Assembly (NCBI GenBank): GCA_949358305.1
Contig: OX442317.1
Location: 11,164,186-11,228,185, forward strand
Direction of reading: 5' to 3'
Length of the DNA: 64,000 nt
From: Strigamia acuminata
Lineage: Eukaryota; Arthropoda; Chilopoda; Geophilomorpha; Linotaeniidae
The translations under genes were made by a program, and so were the position numbers. Under the pieces are notes generated by a model. That model had not been told where the DNA came from, did no database searches, and saw only the letters and a program-made list of their open reading frames with translations. Below, one piece after another: positions 30,357 to 40,634 of this stretch. Position 1 is the stretch's first letter. Every line of letters begins with the position of its first letter.

Positions 30357-30681
30357 TAGTCTAGACAAAAGAACTATTGGAAGAAGTTGGACTGTTTAAT
30401 GGAAATGATGTAAAATTGTTTTGTGATAGTTTAAATGTTGTAAGTTTATTTAAAACGGAAATAAAAAATACAAAACCAAATATTTTAATAGAAAAATGTG
30501 GTGTGTGAAGGATGAGTTGAAAGAAAGCAAAGTTACTATGATTTATGTAGAAGGAAAAAGGATGTTTGCGCATTTTTAACTAAAAGATTGAATGGAGATG
30601 ATGTGGAGGGATTACTTAAACAAGCTAAGCTTATGTTAACCTAATAATATTTGTATTTATCATAAATCCAAGGAGGAGATT

Positions 30682-31165
30682 TGTTATTATTGTTGTTAGG
30701 TTGTACTTATGATTTCAGATAATGTTTTGTTTTGACACCAATGTGCATGTGTATAATATATTTTTAGATACTTCCAATTAATTAAAACTTTAGTATTATT
30801 TGAAGAAATAGATGTGTTTTTTATCCCAAGCTTGATTTGGGATGATTTTGAGACTTTTTGTGTAACAGAATATGAATCACCACAGTTGCCACCAGAGGTT
30901 TTATTTAGTGTTTTTAGATGAATATTTGTTGCAATTTCAAGAGATATACCTACGTTAAAATTTAAAAAAATATATTTTTGTTGTTTTATAATACGATAAA
31001 GAAATAAATTATAATAAATTACAACTGTATTATATATTTTGATTATTGCAGTTGTAGACCTTTCGTTTAAAATTTTTAATTGAATGAATCACTGTTTAGA
31101 ACTATTACTTGCGCCATTCGTTAAGTAGACCTTTCAATGCATTCAGCAGATAAATATCTGATAAA
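30682..31165. other. Possible copia LTR debris and AT-rich intergenic
   Basis: The sequence after the polypurine tract may be LTR, but no partner LTR is visible upstream of 28690. No gene was seen. Confidence 0.35.
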
Positions 31166-31615
31166 TTAAGTACAATAATATCTAACAATATATGATAACG
31201 GTAAGTCATTAATATTAGTGGACAATTTCAATTGACAGTATGGACATTTATAAGGAATTAATGACATAGCACAAGGAACACATACAATATGTTTACATCT
31301 AAACATTATGAAAGCATTTTCTATAATTTTGTTTGAACCTAAATGAATGCCACATTTTAAATGTATGATTGACTTGGAGTTTATAAAAAATGAAACCAAA
31401 GGCTTTGTTCGATATATTGACCAAGGACAAAATATATTTATTAAATCGTGTTGTCTCAATGATTTGATCTCTGTCATTCCACACGCGTGGCATGTTCTTG
31501 ATAAAATAATAATACCCGTATTTTTAAATTTTTTATACTTGAAATTACGTTTTTTCGTCTTTAACCTATCAAATTCCGTTATTTCTATTACCGGTTTATT
31601 AAAATCCACAATCAT
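31166..31615 (-). CDS. RING-type zinc finger protein (putative E3 ubiquitin ligase)
   Basis: 149 residues from the ATG at 31615; an upstream in-frame GTG at 31633 is a weaker start. Cys/His spacing is RING-like: CHAC (about 42-45), a middle C/H pair (HLKCGIH), then FRCKHIVCVPC and KCPYC near the C-terminus (about 105-126). RING proteins pass ubiquitin from E2 to targets; viral ones often act on host restriction or apoptosis. The loop between pairs is longer than usual. An AT tract (TTTTTTATAAAAAA type) lies about 40 bases upstream of the start. It pairs functionally, by inference, with the viral ubiquitin at 49565. Confidence 0.65.
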   Translation of the reverse strand: MIVDFNKPVIEITEFDRLKTKKRNFKYKKFKNTGIIILSRTCHACGMTEIKSLRQHDLINIFCPWSIYRTKPLVSFFINSKSIIHLKCGIHLGSNKIIENAFIMFRCKHIVCVPCAMSLIPYKCPYCQLKLSTNINDLPLSYIVRYYCT

Positions 31616-32415
31616 GTTTGTTTTAAATAACACCAGGAATAAAAAAGTTTAAATTAAGTTTTTTATAAAAAAGAAATTTGCTGATACGGTTGTCTATTTT
31701 TTTAATTTAATTAGAATTTTAATTGACATTTTTAACAATATTGTGAAAATCAAAGCGTTTTAGGAGCGAAAGGACGAGTGTCAATGTGCAGAGTCGCGCA
31801 GTGAAGCCAACATCAAGGCGGCGCTTTTGAAGATTGAATGACGCGGAAACGGAAGTCGCTGTTTTGGTCATGTTTTTTCAAGTTTTACTTCTTGTTCCTG
31901 ATTTGTAATATGCGAACCCCCGTTTTTAAACACAATAAATCTTGTCTTTAACCATCAAGTATGATTTTTATTCGTCTCAAGTAAAACGTTCAGTTTAGTC
32001 AGAATTTCATTCAGAATTCAATCAAAATTAGTTTTATTTTATCGCGAGATTTCAAGAATATATTTTAAGTATAAAAAAAGTTTTTCTGTCCTCAAAAAAA
32101 ATATAGCATTTTGGGCAAGTAGCTCACAATCGTGGTGGCGGCAAAACATGCCATTTACCACATCAGGTAGAAATTCCGAATTCCAGGATTGGTTCTTTGG
32201 ACGTTTCTTACTCTTAAGCAGTTAAAACAAATTGTCAAATAGCAACCGGTGCTATCCATTCCATTGCTGAGCAAAATGGACACGGAATCTCATTTTTGTT
32301 GATTGGTAGATCGTCATAAGATTTTTCTTTTGCTAAATCACAAGCACATTCTACTTTTCTTAGTTGAATTTGCTTGACCTTGTCAGTGATTTTTTTGCTG
32401 ATCAGATCTTGGTAT
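31616..32415. other. Intergenic, no gene seen
   Basis: A moderately GC-rich patch at 31740-31880 and AT-rich DNA elsewhere. No domain-bearing frame or repeat was found. Confidence 0.4.
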
Positions 32416-33486
32416 CACTAGAAAAAAACAGATTTACTCACTTGTAAAGAATTGTAAATACTAGCAGTATATAGGTAGATGGATTTTACAACTTTGAAAA
32501 TTGGATTTACAATCAATTGGAAATAAGTCTTTTCTCGTCATTTTTACAATCTAGGAAAGAGACCATTTCCATAACTTTTTTAAAATAACTTTACAAACAT
32601 TTTCAATTGTGAAAATTTAAAGTTTCACAATGTATTTCCTATAAATTTCCAATATGTTCCAAGTTTTATACCAAAGAAAAAAATCTACTGCCCCCCATTT
32701 TTAAAATTTTAAATATACTAGCTCAATTTTGTTTATCATTTAATTGTTTTAGTACATTTTGATTAAATTTAGACTGAAACCTTTTTACTGATGAACTTTA
32801 GTAAAGATTTTATTTTATTATAATAATTCATTATTAAATTTAGACTGAATCTATTTGATTTTTTTTTACGTATACCATTTTGCAATTAATTTTTATTAAT
32901 TTTAGTACAATTGGTAATGTTTTATGAGACTTTATTTTTATTTAACTTAACCTTTGGTTTTCTCTGCACTTACAATTGCCATTCCTGGGACTGAACCTGG
33001 GACCTTTTTGTTCTGGAGACCACTGCCCTGTTCACTAGGCTATTATGGTTTATAATAATTTATGCATAATTTCCTTTATATAGTAACTTCTTTGTTAAAT
33101 AATTTTGAATTCACAAATAATCTATTTGTGATTCATTGTATTAAAAATACAATTAATCTCCCATTGATTATTTATTTATTTATTTATTTGTGGATGTTAC
33201 ATTTAAATTTCAAGTATTTTCTTGCTTTTACATTATTTTTACAATCATTGTGAAATGAAGTTTACAACACATTTCCAGATAAAATAAATTTGATTTGAAC
33301 AAAGGATTTAAAACTTATTGGAAATATTAGTTTTCAACTCTAGGATTTACTACTACTTTTCAGAAGTTTGTAAATGCGTGGATATTTCCAACTTATTTCA
33401 TTAAATTTTCACATGATAGGAAATTCAAATTTTCCATATCAATTTTCAACTTGAAAATGTTTTGAAATTTGCATTTTTTTCCAGTG
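32416..33486. mobile_element. CACTA-like non-autonomous DNA transposon
   Basis: The left end is CACTAGAAAAAAAC and the right end, complemented, is CACTGGAAAAAAATGC. TAT flanks both ends (32413-32415 and 33487-33489), fitting the 3-base duplications of CACTA elements. Short subterminal words (GGAAAT, TTTACAA) recur inside in both directions. It has no transposase. A tRNA-like SINE head lies inside it. Confidence 0.5.
32982..33056 (-). repeat. tRNA-derived SINE head
   Basis: On the minus strand, TAGCCTAGTGAACAGGGCAG resembles a pol III A box region and GGTTCAGTCCC, about 40 bases on, resembles a B box. No complete cloverleaf with acceptor stem is seen, so it is a SINE promoter remnant rather than a tRNA gene. 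Confidence 0.5.
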
Positions 33487-34146
33487 TATTGTACGAGATT
33501 TTCGAATATTTATTATTGATCTCGAATAAATATAGTTCTTCTTGGGAAAATAGCAGTTTTCTCCGCTTTGCTTAGGTGATTCATTGAATGTCACGTGTTC
33601 ACAAGCGTCTTTGTTCCGGAGTTCCGCTTGTTGTGGGTGATAATTATTTGAATTTTGATTTCTTTCTTTTTCAAACAACTCAGTTATGTTTACCTGGTTT
33701 CTTGGAATTAGATCCTTATTTCGTTGTACCACCTCGATTGTCCGAGATCGGCTAGTGCTGGGCGCATTCAATTTTGTCGTTTCATGATTTCCACTGAAGC
33801 TGTCCTTAACAGGAGCCTTTTTGGGAATCACGTACCCACTTTCAGTCAATTTGGTGATTTTGGGTGGGGCATCATTGGGATGAATGTCATCAGGAAGTAA
33901 TTTCGGATAATTTCGGGTCCAACTGAGTATATCCCAACTTTTCTGGTCAATAGCGATAAGTGTGTTCGGTGCTCTGACGATCCGATTGGTCGTATTGACC
34001 ACGGGTGTTGCTTCCATTGACTCTTCCCTTGACGAGGTAGAATTTAGAACGGTGTATTTTTGTTTCTGTTGACTCTTCCGTATCATGTTTTGCTTAAAAC
34101 GAAATAATTCCAATAACTTCTTTCTTTTTAAACGATACGGCGCCAT
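33439..34146 (-). CDS. Basic unknown protein whose 3' end runs into a transposon
   Basis: 235 codons from the ATG at 34146. The N-terminus is Lys/Arg-rich (YRLKRKKLLELFRFKQ) and the rest is Ser/Thr/Asn-rich and probably disordered. Composition is more host-like than viral. The last 16 codons or so lie inside the CACTA-like element ending at 33486, so the present stop is supplied by the insertion and the original C-terminus or next exon is lost or spliced. It could be one exon of a host gene. The family is not recognised. Confidence 0.35.
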   Translation of the reverse strand: MAPYRLKRKKLLELFRFKQNMIRKSQQKQKYTVLNSTSSREESMEATPVVNTTNRIVRAPNTLIAIDQKSWDILSWTRNYPKLLPDDIHPNDAPPKITKLTESGYVIPKKAPVKDSFSGNHETTKLNAPSTSRSRTIEVVQRNKDLIPRNQVNITELFEKERNQNSNNYHPQQAELRNKDACEHVTFNESPKQSGENCYFPKKNYIYSRSIINIRKSRTIHWKKMQISKHFQVEN

Positions 34147-34809
34147 CTAGCGTGAGAAAAGGGGTCTCATACATGATAAGTTTCAATAGTTGTTTTTTAG
34201 TTGATTATTATTTTTAATAACGTTATAAAATATTAATATTGACTTACTGTATGAATACCGGCGTTGATTCACACAAAATGTTATTATGCAAAGGTGAAGA
34301 CGTTGTTGACACCTCGTCTCGGTTTTCGGCACTAGTCCGTAAGGTTATCTGTTGAATTTCTTCTTTATTTTTAAGGAATTATGATAGTTAATTTTAACTC
34401 TTTCACTTACATAAGTAGTCTATCTTAACTTTTGTGCTGAACTGAGATTTATACAGCACCATAATAGTAAAAGAAGAAGTAGGGGAACTCCTTAGTTGAT
34501 GTGTTTCCACCACACGATGGCGATGATGTTGTCTTGTTGGATCTACAGTCTAATCCTGATGCCATGATCTACATCAAATGTCCCAATCAACACATCTATA
34601 CTTTTTATACTCTTTCATGCCTTTGGAATTTACAATTCAAATTTAATATTTTTAACTAAGCATATATCATAAAAGAGAAGAAAAAAAACAGGTATAATGG
34701 TGTTATCATTATTTGAAAACATTTTTATGTGTTATGAGACATGGAATACAAAAAAAAGTAATTTAAACAATTTTTGTAATTAAAATAAAAATGTCAGTAA
34801 TTAAAAAAC
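34147..34809. other. Intergenic, no gene seen
   Basis: AT-rich. It contains the promoter of the glycoprotein gene at 34810. No repeat or gene stands out. Confidence 0.45.
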
Positions 34810-35814
34810 ATGAAACTGCTGGGATTATTTATTATTAATTTTTTATTACATTGTGGTAACTCAACCTATATACAATTTTCAAGTTTTAAAACAAATCCTG
34901 ATAACGATGTAATCGAGATATATGATAACAAGCAACAAAATGTTGGTGTTATACCGCATCTTCTCTATTTTTTTCCTAACAGCACAACTATTCTCATACG
35001 TGATTATGGAAATAGCAAAATCCATTCCGTAGATACAAAGTACAATAAGTTAATGTTTATACGGCAAACAAATACAAGCAGAGAGTTTTCCCATTTACTA
35101 TTTTATCAGGACACTTGTCAAGTACCAGAGACGTGTTTTTTTAATGATTTAAAAATATATATTCCATACTTGATTAAAGGCGATGTGTTTCATGGCTACA
35201 ATTATAACACTGGCCACTTATTTAACTTAGTGCTAGGCGGAAAACATCTCCAATTCATGGATGAGTCGCATTTGCAATTATACACTCTTTCTAATGACTA
35301 TGTTGGTGCAAGCTATAATAATTCGATATTTTTACGGCAATACGACGCATCCTCTGACAGAAATGAAGAAACCATTATCTATGCTAGCAAACTTGTAACT
35401 ATAAACTGTAGTAATAATTATTTTTTAGACGATAAAGAAAAAATATTTGTGAAAAAAGATAAATATTTCATCAAACAGTACTTATTTTATGAAAATGACT
35501 GTTTAAAACAAAAACGCATCTGCCAGCAAGAGTTGACTAAATCTTCAGGGTCTCCTCAACTTGATACAGATGTTAAGAGCTTTGAAAATGCAAATCCAAA
35601 TATGACAAATATGACATTTGAAACCACGTTCATAACTCACATTCCAAATGTGTCACTTAGGATGACTAGTGAAGAGAATGGAGATTATATAACAGCAGTG
35701 ACTACACCAGGAGAAAAGGAAAAAAAAAAGTACAAATCATCGTCTGCTAATGATGATTTAATAAAAATATTTACTATAATGTCTGCTCATTTACTGAGTT
35801 TGATTCTGATTTAA
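34810..35814 (+). CDS. Secreted or anchored glycoprotein, family member 1
   Basis: 334 residues, ATG start. It has a signal peptide (about 1-18, LLGLFIINFLLHCGNS), many N-x-S/T sites and a short hydrophobic C-terminus (IFTIMSAHLLSLILI) after a small-residue stretch (SSSAND), like a GPI signal or tail anchor. It is paralogous to 36612-37610: both have NKQQNVG-x2-P, RQT, NDLKIYIPYLI, GYNY and FNL. Paired Cys occur in QDTCQVPETC. It is likely a viral envelope or secreted host-interaction protein; no known family is recognised. Confidence 0.62.
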   Translation: MKLLGLFIINFLLHCGNSTYIQFSSFKTNPDNDVIEIYDNKQQNVGVIPHLLYFFPNSTTILIRDYGNSKIHSVDTKYNKLMFIRQTNTSREFSHLLFYQDTCQVPETCFFNDLKIYIPYLIKGDVFHGYNYNTGHLFNLVLGGKHLQFMDESHLQLYTLSNDYVGASYNNSIFLRQYDASSDRNEETIIYASKLVTINCSNNYFLDDKEKIFVKKDKYFIKQYLFYENDCLKQKRICQQELTKSSGSPQLDTDVKSFENANPNMTNMTFETTFITHIPNVSLRMTSEENGDYITAVTTPGEKEKKKYKSSSANDDLIKIFTIMSAHLLSLILI

Positions 35815-36611
35815 TATTCTTATAAATTATGCTAAAGTACACAAATTCCTGTTAACATCTTCACATGTCCTTACTCATTGGTTATTAAGATTTGAACTAG
35901 GATGGTTTAACAACCAATGTGGTCCTTCTATACAAAAAATGGAAAGCATATCGGATATTCTTTCATGCCTTTTTTCTGTTTCTCACGACAATTATTGTTT
36001 GTAAACGAATTTACATGCCTCTTGCTCGTAATTTTGAAATTGGAGATAGAGGCAGTTTGAATATTTTCATAACGAGACTAAGTTAAGTTGGATAGTACTA
36101 ATTTGATGGTGCTCTACAACTTTATAATTGAAAATTTTGCTCTATCTCAACCAGTTAGCGAGTTAGCAAATGAAAAATACATTGTTGCATGTCTGTCATG
36201 AAATTTTATTACATCATTGGATTAGTCATCCCTACTTTGCTGTAGGATAATCTGCTTGGTTTTTAAAAAAAAGCATATACTTATTCTGGAAATTGACTGG
36301 GATGTCTTAAACGAAGCACCCTGTATATCAATCAACTTTTTCCAAATTTGAACTGACATCATCAACATTTGGAAAAAAAACATATTATATGCGACCGGAG
36401 AATAATTAATTAATTATTGAAAGTATAATTAATATTGATTAGCCAGTAAGCCAGTAGTATTTTTTTTAGACAATAACACACGGTTAATGGCAGAAACAAA
36501 TAAATATTTAAATAGATTTACACTAATTATCTGAGTATAAATTTACTTTATGCAAATGATTTCCACTATGCTGTTGACAACTTTCTTTTAAATGTTTGCT
36601 TTATAAAAAAC
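35815..36611. other. Spacer between tandem glycoprotein genes, possible transposon debris
   Basis: A GAAGCACCCTGTATA word near 36318-36332 and GGTGCTCTACAAC near 36109 resemble ends of common insect DNA elements, but no clean inverted repeat was established. No gene was seen. Confidence 0.35.
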
Positions 36612-37610
36612 ATGAACGTACGTAAATTATTTATTATTACTTTTTTACTGTGTTGTAATATTTCAACGCAAACACATTTTTCAAGTTTGAATATAAATCC
36701 CTCAAATAGAATAATTAGGATATACAACAACAAGCAACAAAATGTGGGGATTATGCCTTATTTTACAGTTGTTTCTCATAACACCTCAACTATTGTAATA
36801 ATCGATCATGGTAGAAGGAAAATACATTACATAGATGAAAAGTATGACATGTTAGTGTTTCTGAGGCAAACTAGTAGTGATTTTTCCCATTCGCAATTTT
36901 GTCAGGACTTGTGTCCAGTATTACAAGCGTGTATTTATAACGATTTAAAAATATATATTCCTTATTTGATTGGAGGTAGAACATTTTATGGTTACAATTA
37001 CAGTACTTGCCAGACCTTTAACTTGACAAAGGACGGAAAAAACAACCAATTCAAAGCTGCATCGAATAGTCAATTGTATAGTGACATCACTTTGTTTCCG
37101 ACAGCTCGTGTACGGAATACTAGAAGTGCGATATTTGAAACGTCGTTAGTCAAAAATATTTTAGTTCACCCTAAAGCTTCTATTGACATTAATTTCAACA
37201 ATGTTGACTCGACTAATGATACTTATTTCCATACACCTTCACGCGAAAAAGGCAGCACAAACCACACCTCAGACATTACATTTGAAAACATGAACCTAAC
37301 CAACGTTCGAAACATGTCACATGGGACAATCTTCACAACTAGTGCAAAGTTTATTGAGACTCAGTATGACACTGGAATGTGTGTTCGTAGTGAAGATGTG
37401 GACAATTTAATAAACCGTGTAATGACTGAAAATTATATAAAATTAACCATACCCATACCTCCCCCCCCACAAAATGAACCCTCATCCACTCTTAATTTTG
37501 TAATAACCGTTTTAACTATTATTTTGTTATGTTTACATCTAATGGTATTAATTATATACTGTACCTGTGAAGCGTATAACAATAGAAGATTTGTAATTCC
37601 AGAGTTTTAA
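36612..37610 (+). CDS. Type I membrane glycoprotein, family member 2
   Basis: 332 residues, ATG start. It has a signal peptide (about 1-20), an ectodomain with N-glycosylation sites and a Cys pair set (CQDLCPVLQAC), a Pro-rich stem (PIPPPPQNEP), one membrane segment (about 294-318, VITVLTIILLCLHLMVLII) and a short cytoplasmic tail. The first 140 residues align closely with member 1 (NKQQNVG, NDLKIYIPYLI, GYNYST), then the two diverge and end with different anchors. It is a tandem duplicate, 797 bases downstream. It is probably an envelope protein. Confidence 0.65.
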   Translation: MNVRKLFIITFLLCCNISTQTHFSSLNINPSNRIIRIYNNKQQNVGIMPYFTVVSHNTSTIVIIDHGRRKIHYIDEKYDMLVFLRQTSSDFSHSQFCQDLCPVLQACIYNDLKIYIPYLIGGRTFYGYNYSTCQTFNLTKDGKNNQFKAASNSQLYSDITLFPTARVRNTRSAIFETSLVKNILVHPKASIDINFNNVDSTNDTYFHTPSREKGSTNHTSDITFENMNLTNVRNMSHGTIFTTSAKFIETQYDTGMCVRSEDVDNLINRVMTENYIKLTIPIPPPPQNEPSSTLNFVITVLTIILLCLHLMVLIIYCTCEAYNNRRFVIPEF

Positions 37611-38163
37611 TGAAGTTGTTAAGCACCAAATGCCTAACAATTCTATAATTATTACGCTTAATGTTAATAAGTTCACATAGTATTGTTGTAAATTAGTAAC
37701 ACTTATATTCACTTATCATATCTCCTTGTTGTGATCCAAAATGTTCCTATAAATTTGGAATATTTTGAGTAAAAGAAATAAATGGTTTAATTTAGTTAAT
37801 CTAATAAATAAATAAATTATTTTTCTGTCCCTGCTAATTATTTGAAAATGCTAAAAAATTGGTAATTTGAGCAGTTAATTTATTTTAGTGTATTTGGAGG
37901 ATTCTATGTTAAAATAATTACATGATTTTTTGTGTATAAATGTGTAAATAAAATACTCATTTTACTTGCAAAATTGAGGGTTGCTATGACCAACTCCTTC
38001 ATTTGCACCGTGTCTGACAAAATTTTGAGTAATAAATTCGTTTATTACTCAAAATTTTGCCTACACCGCACAGCTTTGTTCCGAAAACGCTGTCTGTTTT
38101 GGTCAGTGACCCTGAATTGGCAGAGTTTCAACTTGATTTACTGAATGTTATGTAGGGGAGATA
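37611..38163. other. Intergenic, no gene seen
   Basis: AT-rich 3' flank of the glycoprotein gene. A direct/inverted pair AAAATTTTGAGTAATAAA / TTATTACTCAAAATTTT at about 38018-38060 forms a short hairpin. Confidence 0.4.
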
Positions 38164-38265
38164 GATCGGGTGGTAGAAGAAGGTATCTTTACACCAATAG
38201 CCTTCACGAAATATGCGGGACCGTTAGTGAAGTCAAGAAGAATGACCGTTACCCCCTGCCGGTGC
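38164..38265 (+). pseudogene. Gypsy-type reverse transcriptase fragment
   Basis: Read from 38164 it gives VVEEGIFTPIAFTKYAGPLV, the finger motif found before the RT core in Ty3/gypsy elements (L-x2-GI-x3-S-x-WA-P-V). The frame is lost soon after. It is a short, dead remnant. Confidence 0.55.
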
Positions 38266-38697
38266 AATTTATTTTTCGAAATTAGACTACCACCACGCAC
38301 ACTTACAGTGGCGTTTGACTCCCGCTTCTGACAAGATCGCTGCCGAGAGGGTCGTGATCAGCTGCACTGGCGTAGCACTGCTGCGCAGCATCTTTAGCTA
38401 CCGCAGCCGTAGGAGAAGCCAATCCGTACGCAGGGGCAGCAAACGATCCACGGAGTGCTGGAGACAGCGTAGGCAGCACTTCTGCCTCGCGTGTTTGAGC
38501 GAGGCAGTGGCAAATACGGCATCCGAATCGTTGGGCGCCATCTGGTAATGGTTTTGAACACCACATATAATAAAAAACTACTCAAAATTGGCATTTTTGT
38601 ACAGAATTCGGTATAAATGGCTGTGGAAACGGAATCTACACAAACAACTACCTTAATGCCCCCACATAACTACCACCCCGCATGGGGTTTGAATGTA
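38266..38697. other. GC-rich block next to the gypsy remnant
   Basis: 38310-38540 is much richer in GC than its surroundings, with overlapping short frames on both strands and no domain. It is likely transposon debris. Confidence 0.35.
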
Positions 38698-39430
38698 ATG
38701 CCCCGTTCACACTTGAACCACTTATGTACATAACCCGCCCACTTTTAGAAAGTCGTGTGTTCACACTTGTTCCAGTTTTTCTAAAACTCAGAACAAAATG
38801 GCGACACTTCTACAACTTGACGTCACAACTGTAAGTCCCGCCCCCATTCTGTCATGTGACTGATTGTAGCAAAATCCAAAAAATAAAATGGATGCCAATT
38901 CAACTTTTAACGCTGCTTTCGGCATCCAAATAAAGGACTTTTAAAAGCATGTAAAAATTAATAAAATACATGAAAATGTAGAGAAAACAACAAGCTTTCT
39001 TTTAAAAAAAGTACACATTTCTAGCCCTAATGGTTCGTTAAATACGAACGAAAATGCGTTTCGGTCGTACAGATAGAGTGTAAACAAGATCGTGAATTTT
39101 CGTTTCGGCCCCAAATTTGTCATGTTGGTTTACTAAACAGGCATCCCTTTTTCTTTTAAAAAAAAGTAGAAGTTTCTACTTTTAATGGATCATTAGCTAC
39201 GATTAGAAAAGCAAACCCCTACCTTTCAGTGGATAACATTTTACCAGACATAAACAAATAATCTATCATTTTTCCAGACTTAAATAATCAAGTAAAAAAC
39301 GTCACTGATTTCTACATAACTAGCGATCAAGTGTGAACAGTCTAAAAATAGATCATTCACACTTGTAGAAGTTAGACTTTCTAAAAGTCACAACTTCTAC
39401 ATAAGTGGTTCAAGTGTGAACTAGGCATAA
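38698..39430. mobile_element. DNA transposon remnant with about 70-base imperfect inverted repeats
   Basis: The left end has GTTCACACTTGAACCACTTA, then CTTTTAGAAAGTC and GTTCACACTTG. The right end is the complement (TAAGTGGTTCAAGTGTGAAC at 39400-39420, with GACTTTCTAAAAGTC before it). The inside has no transposase. It is non-autonomous. Confidence 0.7.
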
Positions 39431-40634
39431 GAGAGAGTTGAGGAAAAAAGTGGAAAACGGAGGAAAAGCTGCCCCGAAAGGTGCTGCCATTCCTCGTCAG
39501 AACTTGGAACTACAAGAATGCGGAAATTCACAGGCAATGCGTAATGTTGGCAAAAAATCAATGTCAACTGGAAATCGTAAATTTCAATCTAGCATTTAAT
39601 CAGACATAATAAAATAATACAAGTTTTGTAATTCATTTTGTTTCTTCATTTCTTTCTACATATTAACTCTTTTGCAATTTAAAAAAAATGCATTTCTATC
39701 AAAAACATTTATTATATTTGTTGACCTTTGGTATTTGAGTTGGTTGAATTGATTCAGCAATATCTAGCCCCAATTAGGATGGCATGAGCATATAAAAGTA
39801 AAAATAATAATATTTAAATTAAGTTTTATTATGAGGACTTGGGATACTCAATTGACTGTGGGAATAGAAAAATTGCACATGGAAAGAATTAATTAATTAA
39901 ATAAAATTGGAATTAATTAAATGAATGAACAAATCTCTAAATTCAATTTGAGTTTTAAATGTTTGCTAGTTTGAAAAAAAAATAATGAAATTCATTTATC
40001 ATTTGTAATTAACAACAAATAATTTGTCAATATTTTAGCATTTCTTAAGCATTTATAAATACTCAAGTATCAAACCTGAATAACCGAACATCCATACACA
40101 CTTTACTTTTCACAGCTGGCTGGAAAAAAACAACAACAAGTGCTATCACAGTTCAACAGTGTTTTCAACCACTACACTGGGGTCTATTCTTTCACCCTAA
40201 TTAGAGCCCCTTTCATTATTGTGAGTGACGTCTTGCTGACTTATTATTCTTTTACCACATGCACGCCTGGCATTCGCCTGCCCTACCAGGACAGAACCAG
40301 ACACACAACAAAACCTACAAAACCTAAATGGTAAGATCCTGCACTATAAATAACAGTTGCACAACAGGAACCTAGAGTATCCTAACACCTGAAGCCAGAG
40401 TCTGGCCATGTCTGCTAAAGAAGCTCTGCAAACCTGCACCATGCACCTTAATTCGCGCATTTACATTACATCATCATATATTTAACCCTGAAGAACAATT
40501 TTGTGAGCTTGTGCGAAACGTTTTTTTTAATTTCTACAAACTGAATGGTCATTAGAACAATCAAAAAATCGTTTAATAACGCAAAAAAAACACAACTACG
40601 ACTGCTGCTTTTTAGTTTTACAACGTAACGTGAA
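39431..40634. other. Host intergenic, no gene seen
   Basis: AT-rich with a more balanced patch at 40080-40450. No domain-bearing frame was found. The last part would be the promoter of the spliced gene at 40635. Confidence 0.4.

Larger units (their letters stand above)
28690..30681 (+). mobile_element. Ty1/copia retrotransposon remnant
   Basis: It carries a gag/protease/GAG-pre-integrase frame (28739-29953), then a nested palindromic element (30065-30356). After that comes RNase H-like coding debris with the CDS motif (LFCDSLNVV, about 30414-30440) and broken frames. A polypurine stretch AAGGAGGAGA near 30670-30679 is followed by TGTTATTATTG, which may be the start of a 3' LTR. Integrase core and reverse transcriptase are missing, so the element is dead. 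Confidence 0.75.

Noticed and set aside
32982-33056. A tRNA gene on the minus strand
   Set aside because: A- and B-box words are present but no paired acceptor stem or full anticodon arm was seen; SINE head is the better reading.
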